Assembly: GCA_015227615.1 (NCBI GenBank)
Contig: JAALGZ010000053.1
Span: forward strand, 62,001-126,000
Reading direction: 5' to 3'
DNA length: 64,000 nt
Origin: Labyrinthula sp. Ha
Lineage: Eukaryota; Sar; Bigyra; Labyrinthulida; Labyrinthulaceae
In this document: piece by piece, positions 21,612 through 31,859 of the stretch
How the letters are laid out: each line of letters starts with the position of its first letter
How positions within the stretch are numbered: the stretch's first letter is position 1
The notes under the pieces: generated by a model
Databases searched by the model: none
What the model saw: only the letters and a program-made list of their open reading frames with translations
Told to the model about the DNA's origin: nothing
Made by a program: the position numbers and the translations under genes

Positions 21612-22881
21612 TATCTGTGCAGTTTAGATTAAACCCTCTTGCAAACTCTGGTAGAGGTGTCGTTAATTTGTACTCCTTATTATCCAACTTTAAGGTATAC
21701 CGCAAAGCATGCAAATCAATCCCTTTGTAACGCAGTTGAAGGTCACTAAATCCTGCAGAAGATTTTTCTTGGCATGCAATACAAAGCTTTGTTGCTTTTG
21801 TTTCAACGTCCTCTTGCGGAAAAACTTCTGCTAATACATCTTCAACGTTCTCACTTCTCAACTTTCTTTTCTTATTCATTTCTCTTTGAGAAACATTTCC
21901 GTCTTTACCATAATTGGGATCATTAACAACTGGAAACCCAAGAAATTGTAAATGAACTCTTAATTGATGAGTTCTTCCTGTTAAGGGTTCTGCTAGTACT
22001 AATGACTCATCGCTCTCCGCGTCATAACTCAAAAAGGTAAATCTTGACATGGAACCTTTTGGTTTTGCTTCAAAAGAAACGTTTTTTTCAAATTCATAAC
22101 ACTTCCAGATTCCGTGTTTAATTGAGTAATTGAAAAGTGGCCATGAAAAAGTTAGTCTAGACTTTTCTTTGTAAATTCCAGGTTGCTTAATCTCTAGAGC
22201 GTCAAAATATTCTTTCTTTCCATTCTGTTTCTTTTGCGCATTTTCTACGAAACTATATTTTTGGTTTAGGCCTAAATTTTTTTCATAACAACCTGCAAAA
22301 TTTCCATGAACTCGAACCAAGTATTCCTTTTTAACTTTGTCCTTCGTTTCAGTTAAGAGTTTCATAACTTTTCTGGCTGTTTCTTTATTCTTTGCAAATA
22401 TTACAATACCAGAAGTTAATCTATCTAATCGATGAACAGGATGCACAGTAACGTTTTTTTCGAGTTTCAAAATAGTAGTTAAAGAATTTTTTCTATATCC
22501 ACCACAAGGATGAACAGGAACAGACGCAGGTTTGTTTACAGCTAATATATTATCATCATCATATATTACAAGTTCTTCGGTATGAAGATATTTTACTGGT
22601 GGCTCATGGAGATGAACAAGATGAACTATTTTATCCACCATTTGCACTTTATACTTTAGAGAAACAAGATGTTTTTGTTTATTCTTTGTTTCGACGTAAA
22701 TCAAACCGGAAGAAATTGCTTTTTTGTAGTATTCTTTTGATTTTCCAACAAATTCTTCAACGAAAATATCGTATATGAATCTGTTAAGCCATCGTTGTTT
22801 TACACTTGTTGTGAAAGTGTGGAGATAAGGTTTCACAGTTCTCAATCCATTAATGTTTCTATCGTAGTGTTCCAAATTCAT
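21601..22881 (-). CDS. RPUSD2/PUS9-like RNA pseudouridine synthase
   Basis: 426 residues from the ATG at 22881; a longer frame begins only with TTG. The N-terminal block LRTVKPYLHTFTTSVKQRWLNRFIYDIFVEEF is typical of the RPUSD2/Pus8/Pus9 branch and is followed by an S4-like region (YYKKAISSGLIYV). The catalytic RluA domain has VNKPASVPVHP and HPVHRLDRLTSG, whose Asp is the nucleophile, then LTGRTHQLRVHLQFLGFPVVNDPNYG. The C-terminal CIACQEK...LHALRYTL is also seen in this branch. The family isomerises uridine in cytoplasmic or mitochondrial tRNA. No targeting peptide is evident. It shares an 11-bp tail-to-tail overlap with GPI8. Confidence 0.9.
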   Translation of the reverse strand: MNLEHYDRNINGLRTVKPYLHTFTTSVKQRWLNRFIYDIFVEEFVGKSKEYYKKAISSGLIYVETKNKQKHLVSLKYKVQMVDKIVHLVHLHEPPVKYLHTEELVIYDDDNILAVNKPASVPVHPCGGYRKNSLTTILKLEKNVTVHPVHRLDRLTSGIVIFAKNKETARKVMKLLTETKDKVKKEYLVRVHGNFAGCYEKNLGLNQKYSFVENAQKKQNGKKEYFDALEIKQPGIYKEKSRLTFSWPLFNYSIKHGIWKCYEFEKNVSFEAKPKGSMSRFTFLSYDAESDESLVLAEPLTGRTHQLRVHLQFLGFPVVNDPNYGKDGNVSQREMNKKRKLRSENVEDVLAEVFPQEDVETKATKLCIACQEKSSAGFSDLQLRYKGIDLHALRYTLKLDNKEYKLTTPLPEFARGFNLNCTDINH

Positions 22882-24966
22882 AATTGAAACAATCAATTGC
22901 CCAAAGAAATATTTACACGTGAATTCAGTAGGATAAAATAACCCAAAATAATATATTTTTCTCTTTCAGCTTCCTACTAGAGTAAGTAGAAAACTCTCGT
23001 GCAGTCATATGTATATTGAATATAAAGCTTAGGGGTATTTTTAATAGTTAAGACTATAGGCCAGGAATTATGAACGGGCATAAAGACTCGTCATCTATGA
23101 TCAAATGTTGTTTCCAACCAAAATCTTAGAAACTTCTATATTAAATAGAGGGAAGATAAAATGCACTTTTCTATTCAGGGTATCAAGGAAGATTATGAAA
23201 GACCACAGAAGGATCGTGAGGTTAAGCTAATGTTCAAGAGTCCTTTCAGGCATATTCAAAGAAATTATTATAATTAACAGAAAAAGCCGCAAATTAGACA
23301 ACTCTACGCATATCTATTTTCTTTTGTTCGAAATGAACTTTGCAAAAAAATACTTCACTATCTGCAAATCAATTTTTTTTTTCGAAACTTCATATGTGGA
23401 TGAATAGGAGGTTACTTCTCTCTTGCTTTACCTTATGATTATATGAACACATAAACTAGATTAAACCCTGAAACAATGTTGAACTCCTAACTCTGTGATG
23501 GACAAAATTTTCTTCCATTTCGTTCAAATTCAGATAAGGAATTTGATTCCCTGTTGCAACAATGATTCTTTCCTAAGTCAAAACAGTAAAAGGCTTAATT
23601 TTATCTTGTTCATTTTGAGTTTGGCTATAGTATATTACAGGTGGATTAAAATTTGGTGTATACTAAAATTATTTTCTTAGTATTCTTGGATCTGGTTCGT
23701 TTTAACTAGATTTACTGATCTGTAGCTGGATATAATGACGTCGAGTATAATTAGCAGAGCCAAAATCAACTGAATCAAATGCAAACTATATCTACCCAAC
23801 GTTGGGAGTGGGTAGAGGGACTCAAATGTAACCTAAACCATTTAATATTCTTCTGTATTCTACTTTAATTTTTAAAGTAAACGTTTTTTAACTCCATAAA
23901 TTTCACATTTCTGGTTGATTCTAGTAAATGCTTCATTTTAAGGTGAGAAACATCAGATGAAATAGATGTTGGGTATGGCTCCCGTTACTGGTTACTGGTT
24001 GTGAGCAATATAGTATACTATGTGCGTCTTGAGCACTATCCAAGAACTTGGAGCAATGTTTAAGGACTAATATTTGTTTTGTGTTTCCTCATTCTTTTCA
24101 AAAAAAGTCTTTATTCAAAACTTTTGGGAATCCTGTTGAAAGATAGGAGGATATTCATAAAAGGCTAGCGCATCTCATGTGTCAGATAATGAGGGCATTA
24201 TACTCTTATTCACGTTCTTGTACCGCGAACTTTTGTTTTGGCATAACTGTGCTAATTGCAGGGATCGGAGTTGATAATTTTTTGCATTAAATCTTTGACA
24301 TTGGTTTTTATGCTTAATAGCCGTAAGAATATTGACATTTTAATATCAAAAGATTGTGACTTAATTTTGATTATAAGTTCATAATGAACATGATATTGGA
24401 CTGCAGGGCTTATCTTAGAAGATTCTTTTATAACTTGCAATAGATTATTTGACATTTTCGCCCAAAACCATGTGGTCATTCTCATTATTGATAATCAACG
24501 ATGATCAATAAGCAACCTTAGTGGTTTTGTAAATATTAATGATTGTCACTTAATAATAATTAAAATATAAAAAAAAAAACTTGAATAACTTATCAATAAA
24601 TTAAAGCTACTCCTTATTTATTAAGAAGTAGCAAGTTGTCTAACACTACTCTATAGCAGTTTCCCTTACTTTTCATATATCCTACTTCTCTCTAACTTTC
24701 CCAAAGAGAAGAGCCGTTAATTTAAAAAACTTACTGCAACCTATTTCATTGATTATACTGGAAGAATTTCATTCATATATTACATGAAAATACTTAGATG
24801 AACAAATTACCGTTAAGTAACGTTTAGTTGATAACACTTTATTGATGTTCCCGGCAGTGTCATGAAAGCATGTCCCAGTTTATAACATCCTGTAAATAAA
24901 ACGTAAAACCAACATCCTAATACAAAAGAAGGAACGCAAGTATTAAAAGCAATAGAAACGAACAAA
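22882..24966. other. Intergenic stretch upstream of the RluA-family and first cupredoxin-like genes
   Basis: AT-rich and without a supported gene; both flanking genes point away from it. A decayed minus-strand relative of the MITE-like repeat may lie at 24240-24520. A CCGTTAAGTAACG motif at 24810-24822 lies about 150 bp upstream of the cupredoxin-like start codon. Confidence 0.6.
24240..24520 (-). repeat. Possible decayed MITE-like copy
   Basis: On the minus strand it shows TTATTGATCATCGTTGATTATCAATAATG, then GACCACATGG, then AAAAAATTATCAACTCCGATCC, recalling the ends and the CCACATG core of the 465-bp repeat. Similarity is weak and the element would be internally deleted. A 77-codon ORF inside it is probably chance. 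Confidence 0.25.
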
Positions 24967-26883
24967 ATGGTAAAACCGTATACAGACATGTACTTTCTTA
25001 TGCTTTTGTCGTACTCGCGTATGGTTAGCTCTCAGAATAGAGAGGTAATCCCTCTGAACAACCTTGGGATAGGTAGATCCGTGCTTTTTGATGCAGTTCT
25101 TGAGTTCCAAACTCAGGGAGAGCTTATAGATCATTCACTTATTTTATTTGATATGGATTTTATTCAACCCTTTGCCGAATGTTCAGATGAGGACATAGAC
25201 CCGAGTACATATTCAAGTGTTCTTGTCGAAGGTTTTAATTTCTTCGAGACTGGTGGGTCTTTCCTTGTCGATTTAAAAGACAGAAGTATGTTTCCTGTTT
25301 TGAAAAATGGTGATAAGATAGTGTTTGGTCTTGTTTCTCCTGATAACGATTGTGAAGAGAATTATGGAGCTTTTCTAACAATAATCGCCCCTCCCGAGCC
25401 AATTTTAACTGTGATTCCTTGGAATCTTCCTGAAGAGCTGCAACCACGTTTTGCAAACAAATTTCAAATTACTCAAGGAGAAATAATTACATTTGATGTA
25501 CTAAATGCGCATAACTTGCTACAACTAGGATCTGAAGAAGCTTATGATAAATGTTTAGTGGATAATTTGGGTCCAGAAGGTCTCATTGTAGATAATAGAA
25601 CACAAGCTGTGAATGTTACTTTTGGTGATATAAACGAGGTGCAATATTTTACTTGTAACAAAACAGCTCCAGAAAGATATAATTGCCCAGAAGGTAGCAA
25701 TGATTGTGATTGTCTTAGGCAGAAGTTTCGCATCGAGGTAGTTGCAAGGGGTGAACCCTTTGATTTGACTTTTGGAGAACCTACAACCAAAGGAGAGACT
25801 ATTTTAGATGAAGTTCCTACAATTGATCCAAACCAACCTGTTAGGTTCAATTTTGAAACTGTTGGTTTATCTGTTCGCCAATTTCATTCGCAAAATGCTT
25901 TTGACAATTGCCAGTTTGACACTGTTCTTGGGCAGGAGCCTAAAGTGTTTCAAGCACTAATATTACATACTAGTGCTTCCACAGAAAGCTCTTACCTTTA
26001 TAGAGATTATCTGCAAGGAGCTTCTGAGAAATTTACAAAGTTATACTTTGGAATTGATACCGAGGTTGATTGCAATGGTCAGTTGGTTTCAGGATGTGAG
26101 TGTGGTTTAAAACAGGCCATTAACGTGCGGCTAATTGAAGAAAACGAAAATGAACTTGTTAGTGGAAATAACATGGAGTTTTTGATCCTCATAGGTTCTT
26201 TATCTTTGATTTCACTCTCTATTATAATTGCGCTATGCTCTTTGTTACGTAGCAGACGTGAACGAAAGCGATTGAGAAGTGAGGTTTTTGAAACTCCTTC
26301 TATGATTTATGAACGAACGCAAATGAACAACGCTTCTGTGCTGGATTCCCTTCCTTCTAGCGAAATTGAATTTCATCCTCAACCAACTGAGGAAGCAGAC
26401 TCTACAACAAAACCACTTAGGATGAAAACGTTACCTGCGTTCAATGCCAGTGCTGATACCTTTGTTCCTGATTTGCAATACCTGAAAACAACTCCGCGAA
26501 AAAATGCCAAGTTACAGCATGTGATCCCTGAATATAGCAAAGAAAAGAATAGGACGATGTTTACTTTGTCGCCTCCAATTCCTCCCAAAACTCCTAAAGC
26601 TAAACGCTCTACCCAAAAGTCTCTGCAGTCAGAGAAACCAGTTCATGCAAGTCCAAAACCAGAAGCCAGAAGGCGAGGGTTTTCTAGGAAGCCAAGTGCT
26701 GAAGCTACTGTTTCGTATGCGACATCTAAACAAACCAGAAGTACTCAAGAACACTATCTTCGCGAAAGTCCAGCTGATAAATCATTCCCACCACCTGCTT
26801 CACCAAGGAAATCCAAAAAGAACCCTAAGGAAGAGAAATACTCTCTGTCGCCAAGCTACCAGGATAGTTACTTTGGTTTTTAA
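24967..26883 (+). CDS. Cupredoxin-like type I membrane protein, paralogue A
   Basis: 638 residues, intronless. A hydrophobic N-terminus (about 1-22) is a likely signal peptide. Residues about 32-140 form a first degenerate beta domain. Residues 150-262 resemble a phytocyanin: FQITQGEIITFDV, His182 in HNLL, Cys196, YFTC with Cys230, Cys247 and Gln252. The residue before Cys247 is Asp, where phytocyanins have the second copper-ligand His. Residues about 285-392 form a third related domain (RQFHSQNAFDNC, LYRDYLQG, LYFG, GCECG). A transmembrane helix spans about 404-427, followed by RSRRERKRLR and a 210-residue Ser/Pro/Lys-rich cytoplasmic tail with PPIPPKTPK and PPPASPRK, which could bind SH3-type partners. 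Homologous to the genes at 44763 and 46511. The function is unknown; a surface sensor or redox/copper protein is conceivable. Confidence 0.7.
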   Translation: MVKPYTDMYFLMLLSYSRMVSSQNREVIPLNNLGIGRSVLFDAVLEFQTQGELIDHSLILFDMDFIQPFAECSDEDIDPSTYSSVLVEGFNFFETGGSFLVDLKDRSMFPVLKNGDKIVFGLVSPDNDCEENYGAFLTIIAPPEPILTVIPWNLPEELQPRFANKFQITQGEIITFDVLNAHNLLQLGSEEAYDKCLVDNLGPEGLIVDNRTQAVNVTFGDINEVQYFTCNKTAPERYNCPEGSNDCDCLRQKFRIEVVARGEPFDLTFGEPTTKGETILDEVPTIDPNQPVRFNFETVGLSVRQFHSQNAFDNCQFDTVLGQEPKVFQALILHTSASTESSYLYRDYLQGASEKFTKLYFGIDTEVDCNGQLVSGCECGLKQAINVRLIEENENELVSGNNMEFLILIGSLSLISLSIIIALCSLLRSRRERKRLRSEVFETPSMIYERTQMNNASVLDSLPSSEIEFHPQPTEEADSTTKPLRMKTLPAFNASADTFVPDLQYLKTTPRKNAKLQHVIPEYSKEKNRTMFTLSPPIPPKTPKAKRSTQKSLQSEKPVHASPKPEARRRGFSRKPSAEATVSYATSKQTRSTQEHYLRESPADKSFPPPASPRKSKKNPKEEKYSLSPSYQDSYFGF

Positions 26884-26914
26884 ATGTTGGTTGCAGATTT
26901 GAATTTAATATTAA

Positions 26915-27564
26915 TCATGTATTTGTTAGTTTGAGTAGAAGCTTGGCTGCTGCAACAACTTCTTGATCTATCCGCAAAGCTGGGTTAAGCTCTTGTGAAC
27001 AACTCAATTTGACCCGCTTTCTATTTGAGACACGACTTTTTCTTTGATTCGACTTGCGTTTATACTTCAACGTGTTCCATTTATTCTTTACATCATTTTC
27101 TGTTCTGCCCTTTAGCTTTCTTGAAATATATGCCCATTTATTTCCTAGCTTTCCTTGTTCTTCTATAAGAAATGATATCTCTTCCTGTGTCCATGGTTCT
27201 TTCTTTATGTAGGGAGCGAGATGGTTAAAATATCTCTCTCGGCATTGCTTTCCTAATCGTCCAGGGATCCTCGTTGCAATTCTCGTCCACTTCTCTTCGC
27301 CTTCAGCAACAGCTTGTAAAATAATTTGATCCTCTTCTGGTGTCCAAAACCCTTTAACTAGAAATCAGGAAAAATATATTATAAACCTAATCCAGGTTTT
27401 AGAACTTTTATCCACCGGTGAAAGCATTGTGAATAAGAACGGGAGGGGATAAAACTTGCAACTTTCTTCCAATTGTTAGGGCCTCCACAGGTCTTAATAG
27501 CTTCACGCAATAATTTATCTTCCTCTTCTGTCCATCTTTTATATTTGGTTGCTTCGTAACTCAT
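26915..27564 (-). CDS. Three-repeat (R1R2R3) MYB transcription factor
   Basis: Exons 27564-27387 and 27357-26915 give 206 residues. Three MYB repeats stand in a row: R1 about 9-57 (RWTEEEDKLL...NNWKKVASFI...HRWIKVL), R2 about 60-109 (GFWTPEEDQIIL...KWTRIATRI...RYFNHL) and R3 about 112-160 (EPWTQEEISFLI...KWAYISRKL...NKWNTL), with the expected regularly spaced tryptophans. A basic stretch (KYKRKSNQRKSR) and a short tail follow; the protein is much shorter than animal c-MYB or plant 3R-MYBs. 3R-MYBs bind AACGG sites and often control cell-cycle genes. TAACGG hexamers lie 45 and 70 bp upstream of its own start, suggesting autoregulation. It converges on paralogue A with 31 bp between stops. Confidence 0.92.
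27358..27386 (-). other. 29-nt intron in the 3R-MYB gene
   Basis: On the minus strand GTTTAT...CTGATTTCTAG. It falls between R1 and R2; splicing makes KPGL-VKGFWTPEED. The length is not a multiple of three and read-through stops at once. Confidence 0.93.
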
Positions 27565-27608
27565 TGGGTTGTCTATTTTTTTCTATTGACTTTTTTCTTA
27601 ACGTTTTC

Positions 27609-27639
27609 TAACGGTTAGTTTTCTCAGTTTTTGTAACGG
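27609..27639. promoter_or_regulatory. Two TAACGG sites in the 3R-MYB promoter
   Basis: TAACGG at 27609-27614 and 27634-27639, 45 and 70 bp upstream of the MYB start codon. The product belongs to the family that recognises AACGG cores, so self-binding is plausible but inferred. Confidence 0.4.
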
Positions 27640-30600
27640 ACAGATATGCCCAATCTAACACTCGTCGCTTTCGTTTCGGAAATTATCGTTTCGTTTGCTA
27701 AAATGGGAAGATTGAACACAGGCTTTGCAAGTCTCTTATCTACACAAACCTCATACTTGTTTAGTCTCATAAGGAGCTATTTAGTAAGGATGAAACAAAA
27801 GAAACCTGACCAAATAATTTATTGTTCAGGTTGATACTTTTCAAAGTAGTTACAAGCAACTGTGTCGGATAATCTGTTCTTATTCCAAGAGGTAAAGAAC
27901 CCCTGCGAATGTGCTTTAGCAGACATCATAGGGCAACATGGCCTGAACCAAGAAAAAAAAATGCGTCAAAATAAAACAAATAGGGCATGGAACAAAGTAA
28001 AGTTGGATAAAAGGTACCGAGTGCACAGTAAGAAGATGAAGACAACGTTGCACTGTTATCTTTTGCTTATTCTGTAGAATTTAAGTCAACTACTGCTTTT
28101 AAAAAAACTTAATTCTGATTTTTTCAATAAACCACCACCATTAAGGCTGACTATTTGACTCAAACATCACTTTTAATTGGATCTTAAAGAAGATGAAGCT
28201 GTGCTAAATACATTTTCTTTGTTATGAACATTGATACGTTGAACTATGTGTAAGAATTAAGAATGAGACCTTTAACGTATAGAAATGAGATTTTTAATAG
28301 TATTAAATTTAAGCACCGAGATTAGCAAAAGACACTGTCACGACAAAATAAAATGAAATTCTTAAACTTCAGTTTTCTTTGTGTAACATAAATATTCTAA
28401 TGACATATGAAGAGATCCAGTACCGACCATGTTGTCCTAAGAAAATAAATATGTTGATCCACATCCTGCCCTCTAAAATAATCATTTTTAGTTTCTTTGA
28501 TTAAAACTATTGTATAATTCAGCACCTTTTATTGTATTAACTTTGACGCTGCACCAAATGATGTATCGATAGCAGCTAAAGCAACCAGAAAACTACTTGC
28601 TCAAGATCCTAATGCTAAGAATTTGGCTTCTTGAACATGTCAAATTTTCTTCCGACGCTGAAGAATTTATTTGATGTTGCTAAAGTAGTTTTAAAACATC
28701 TATAACCTTTGAAAACTCACTCTAAGCGATTAGATAGTTATCTCAAGCTAATTTTCTGTGTTTTTCTATTCATGTGCATATTTCATAAGATTTTTTTTAA
28801 TACTGGTTATTGACTTATCTTAAATAGTGATTTTGAATCTTAGAAAGTTGATTCTAAAAATAAAATTATTGAATTTTTAATTTAGAATAAAAAAGGAAGT
28901 TCCGACAGCAGGCCTTGCAAAACTATTTACTTTGCTTTACTGCCTTGGTGTACGGTTTAACTACATACTTCGCAAATACAGAGCTTAGTTTATATTGTTC
29001 TCACAAAATTCTATTCCCATTTCTTTATATTGTACAGGTCTCCTCAAACATGGAAAGACTTGAAGCCTTTTGAGGAAAGTTTTATATGTGTATACACTGT
29101 ATGAAATAAAATCTCTTATTCCTGTCTTTGTTGAATGCCCCGGTATACCATGCCGTAGCTTTCCAAGATTAAGCAAAGATTTTCTCTAAAGCAGAATGCT
29201 GATATCTTGGAAAATTAGAACATATCTAATTACTCCTTTAGGGGTAGCAATTTTAGATGAATTCTATTAAAAACTATGGGTTACCAGTGTATCCTAGTCT
29301 AATTGTACATGTGAAGCAATGAATTTTCAGCAGTAAAATACATCTCATATTTACAGTAGAACATAAATCAATCCATTCTTATTTCTTATTACTCTCTCCA
29401 CATTGCATAAGACACTTTTAAGTCTTCCATATATCAATGCAAAATCTCTTTGAAAGAAGTTGTCACCAAAGCAACCATCTCCTCGTTATATGGCCCATAG
29501 AGTCATGCTGCCTCTTATTATGCCCAGTCTCATTTATTCTACAAGGAAATTATTTACCACAATAGAGGTTTAATCAATCGAAAATCTTGCCCCAATTAAA
29601 CGCAATGACTTTTGAAGCTTTCCATACAATACATTTCGAGAGAATACTCTCCTTTTTTTTCTTGTTGCATATGGCTAGAGAATAGGTTTGACAAGTAGCA
29701 TACATGAAGCCAACCTTTTTATACTTATAAAATAATTTCGGTTTTATGAGAAATTTTCCAATATCGTTAAGCTTTAGATTGTTGAGAAAGAAAATCTTTT
29801 ATTGCAACATTTCTCATTTAAATTCCTGTTTTGTGGACTCTAACAGGGTAAAGCTGTATTCCATCATACCTCACTTTCAATGCTTAGGTTAAGGTGCCTA
29901 GTCTTCTTAAAATCATTTTTTTACTTTTGTTTTTATGCTAAAAATAATATATCAAACTCCTCACTTTAATTCCATTGATTATAGCCCTGCAGGTAAATTT
30001 CTAATGTCTAAGGAGCTATATATTAAATTAGATTTTGGAAGAACTTATGCTTGTCACTTATAATATTTTTTTCTTATTTCATGTCTCTTATCTTTTGTTG
30101 TTACAGTAGATGAATTTAAGTGCACGACATTTGTGATTTTTTTTTCTCGTTTCTACTGGCATTTTTCGCAACCGTGTGTATTTCTTAGATTCTAGTTTCT
30201 TCTACGTACGGTTTGGAGGTTATATGAAATAGACAACTATTAAGAAACCTGGATTTGTATTCCCAAGCTGTTTCCATGAAAATACAACAAAATATTAAAC
30301 TAGTTCGAAAAAGCAAGTTATTTTCTAGATCCGTCTGGCTTTGGCAATATAGTAAATATGTATCACCCCTCTGTTTTACACCAAGTTTCTGTGCAAATGT
30401 GTAACAAAGATTAGAAAAACAAAAGTATTTAATCAAGAAGCTGTCCCGAAGCTAGACTAATATTTTTTTGTTTTTCTTAGCGTAAGTATTCAGCAATATT
30501 TAGAGTTATATATATAAGGATAAGGACAAGTTGCAATAATGAATTAGAAATATTGTTGATTTATCGACCAAAGTTAAGGACAAGATATAGGGTTTTAGTA

Positions 30601-31633
30601 CTTTTTAAAACTTATACAAATTATTTCTAAAAGCTCATCAGGATATGATTCGGAGTTACTCAAATATCTACACTAAGACACATAGGAGATAGATCAACTT
30701 AATAATAGGTTCTTAACAACATTCTAACACTGTATATTGATGTATAAGTTGTACATAAGGCAGGAAACAACATATCTGTTACATAATTAAATCGCTAATT
30801 TTCATTTGACAAGAAGTTAAAACTTTGATCAAAACTACATTGTGGTTTAAATCTATAGCACATATATTTTATAAAGTTTGTTTCGACATCGAATAACAAA
30901 AAAAATCAAAATATCTATTATAGATGTCCGTTTTAGAAATTACTTTCATAAGTATTTTGTTTTAACTCTTGCTCTCGTCTAATGTATTTCACACGACCTT
31001 TTTCTTTGTGTATCTATTCCTTTTGGAATAGTACATGTTTTGTTACATCTTTAACTTAATATATGCATATACTAATTTCACGCTTAATTCGTTAACCTCG
31101 GTCAAAACTAGTCGTAACATTTCAGAGTAACAGCAAAGCGAAGCAGTCTAAAATCACTGTTATTTCATTTATTCTTTTTATATTTTTAAGAAACCTTCAT
31201 TTGTTTTGCATTACATATTCTTTTAGCCCAACAATAAGTTTCTTCTATCATATATATAACTTTTTAGGGAAGAGATTTGTTAAACCTTATATTCTATATG
31301 CAATTTACAAAACACTTATGAAACCTAGTTTTTGTCCATAAATATCTGTATTATAGAAAAACAGAACATAATAAATGTATAATTGGGTCAGAGATAAAAT
31401 ACAGATAGTTGGAATATAGTCTGCTTTCCAAAATTTATACTTAACATCAAAACGAAAACCTCATTATTGATTGCAGTATTCACATGTTGGGGTTCTTACT
31501 TGAGCAGTTAGTCAAACATAGATTTAGAAAAAGTGAATATAGCTTTTTACAACCGAGGTTGAACATTTTTCCAAGTGGACAGTATTTCAAAAAAAAAGAG
31601 ATATGTACAAGTTTTTTACCAGTTAGGGGCCAT

Positions 31634-31859
31634 ATTTGATTTATTCATTATTTATCCATAAATTTGCTGCTTAGCTTTTCTTAGGTGTATTCATTAATAT
31701 TGGCCATAATATTTTTTCTTGATTACTGATAACAAATTCAACATGAAAAAAATATCAACATTATTTCATATGAGTCAAAATCCGAAAATCATGTCGGTAA
31801 ACAGAGTCGGGCCAATCATCAAGTAATTATTGTTACGTTAAATCAAATCCGATACCTAG
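31634..31859 (+). repeat. MITE-like repeat, internally deleted copy
   Basis: It starts TTTGATTTATTCATTATTTAT and ends AATCATCAAGTAATTATTG...AAATCAAATCCGATACCTAG, matching both ends of the 465-bp family. The ATCAAGTAATTATTG block is identical to copy 1 at 6327. At about 226 bp it lacks roughly half of the interior. Confidence 0.5.

Noticed and set aside
22882-22896. Five extra codons at the start of the pseudouridine synthase
   Set aside because: They begin with TTG, not ATG; the first ATG is at 22881.
27646-28077. Possible small gene divergent from the MYB gene
   Set aside because: Two short frames cannot be joined by a convincing 28-34 nt intron, and the second lacks an ATG start.
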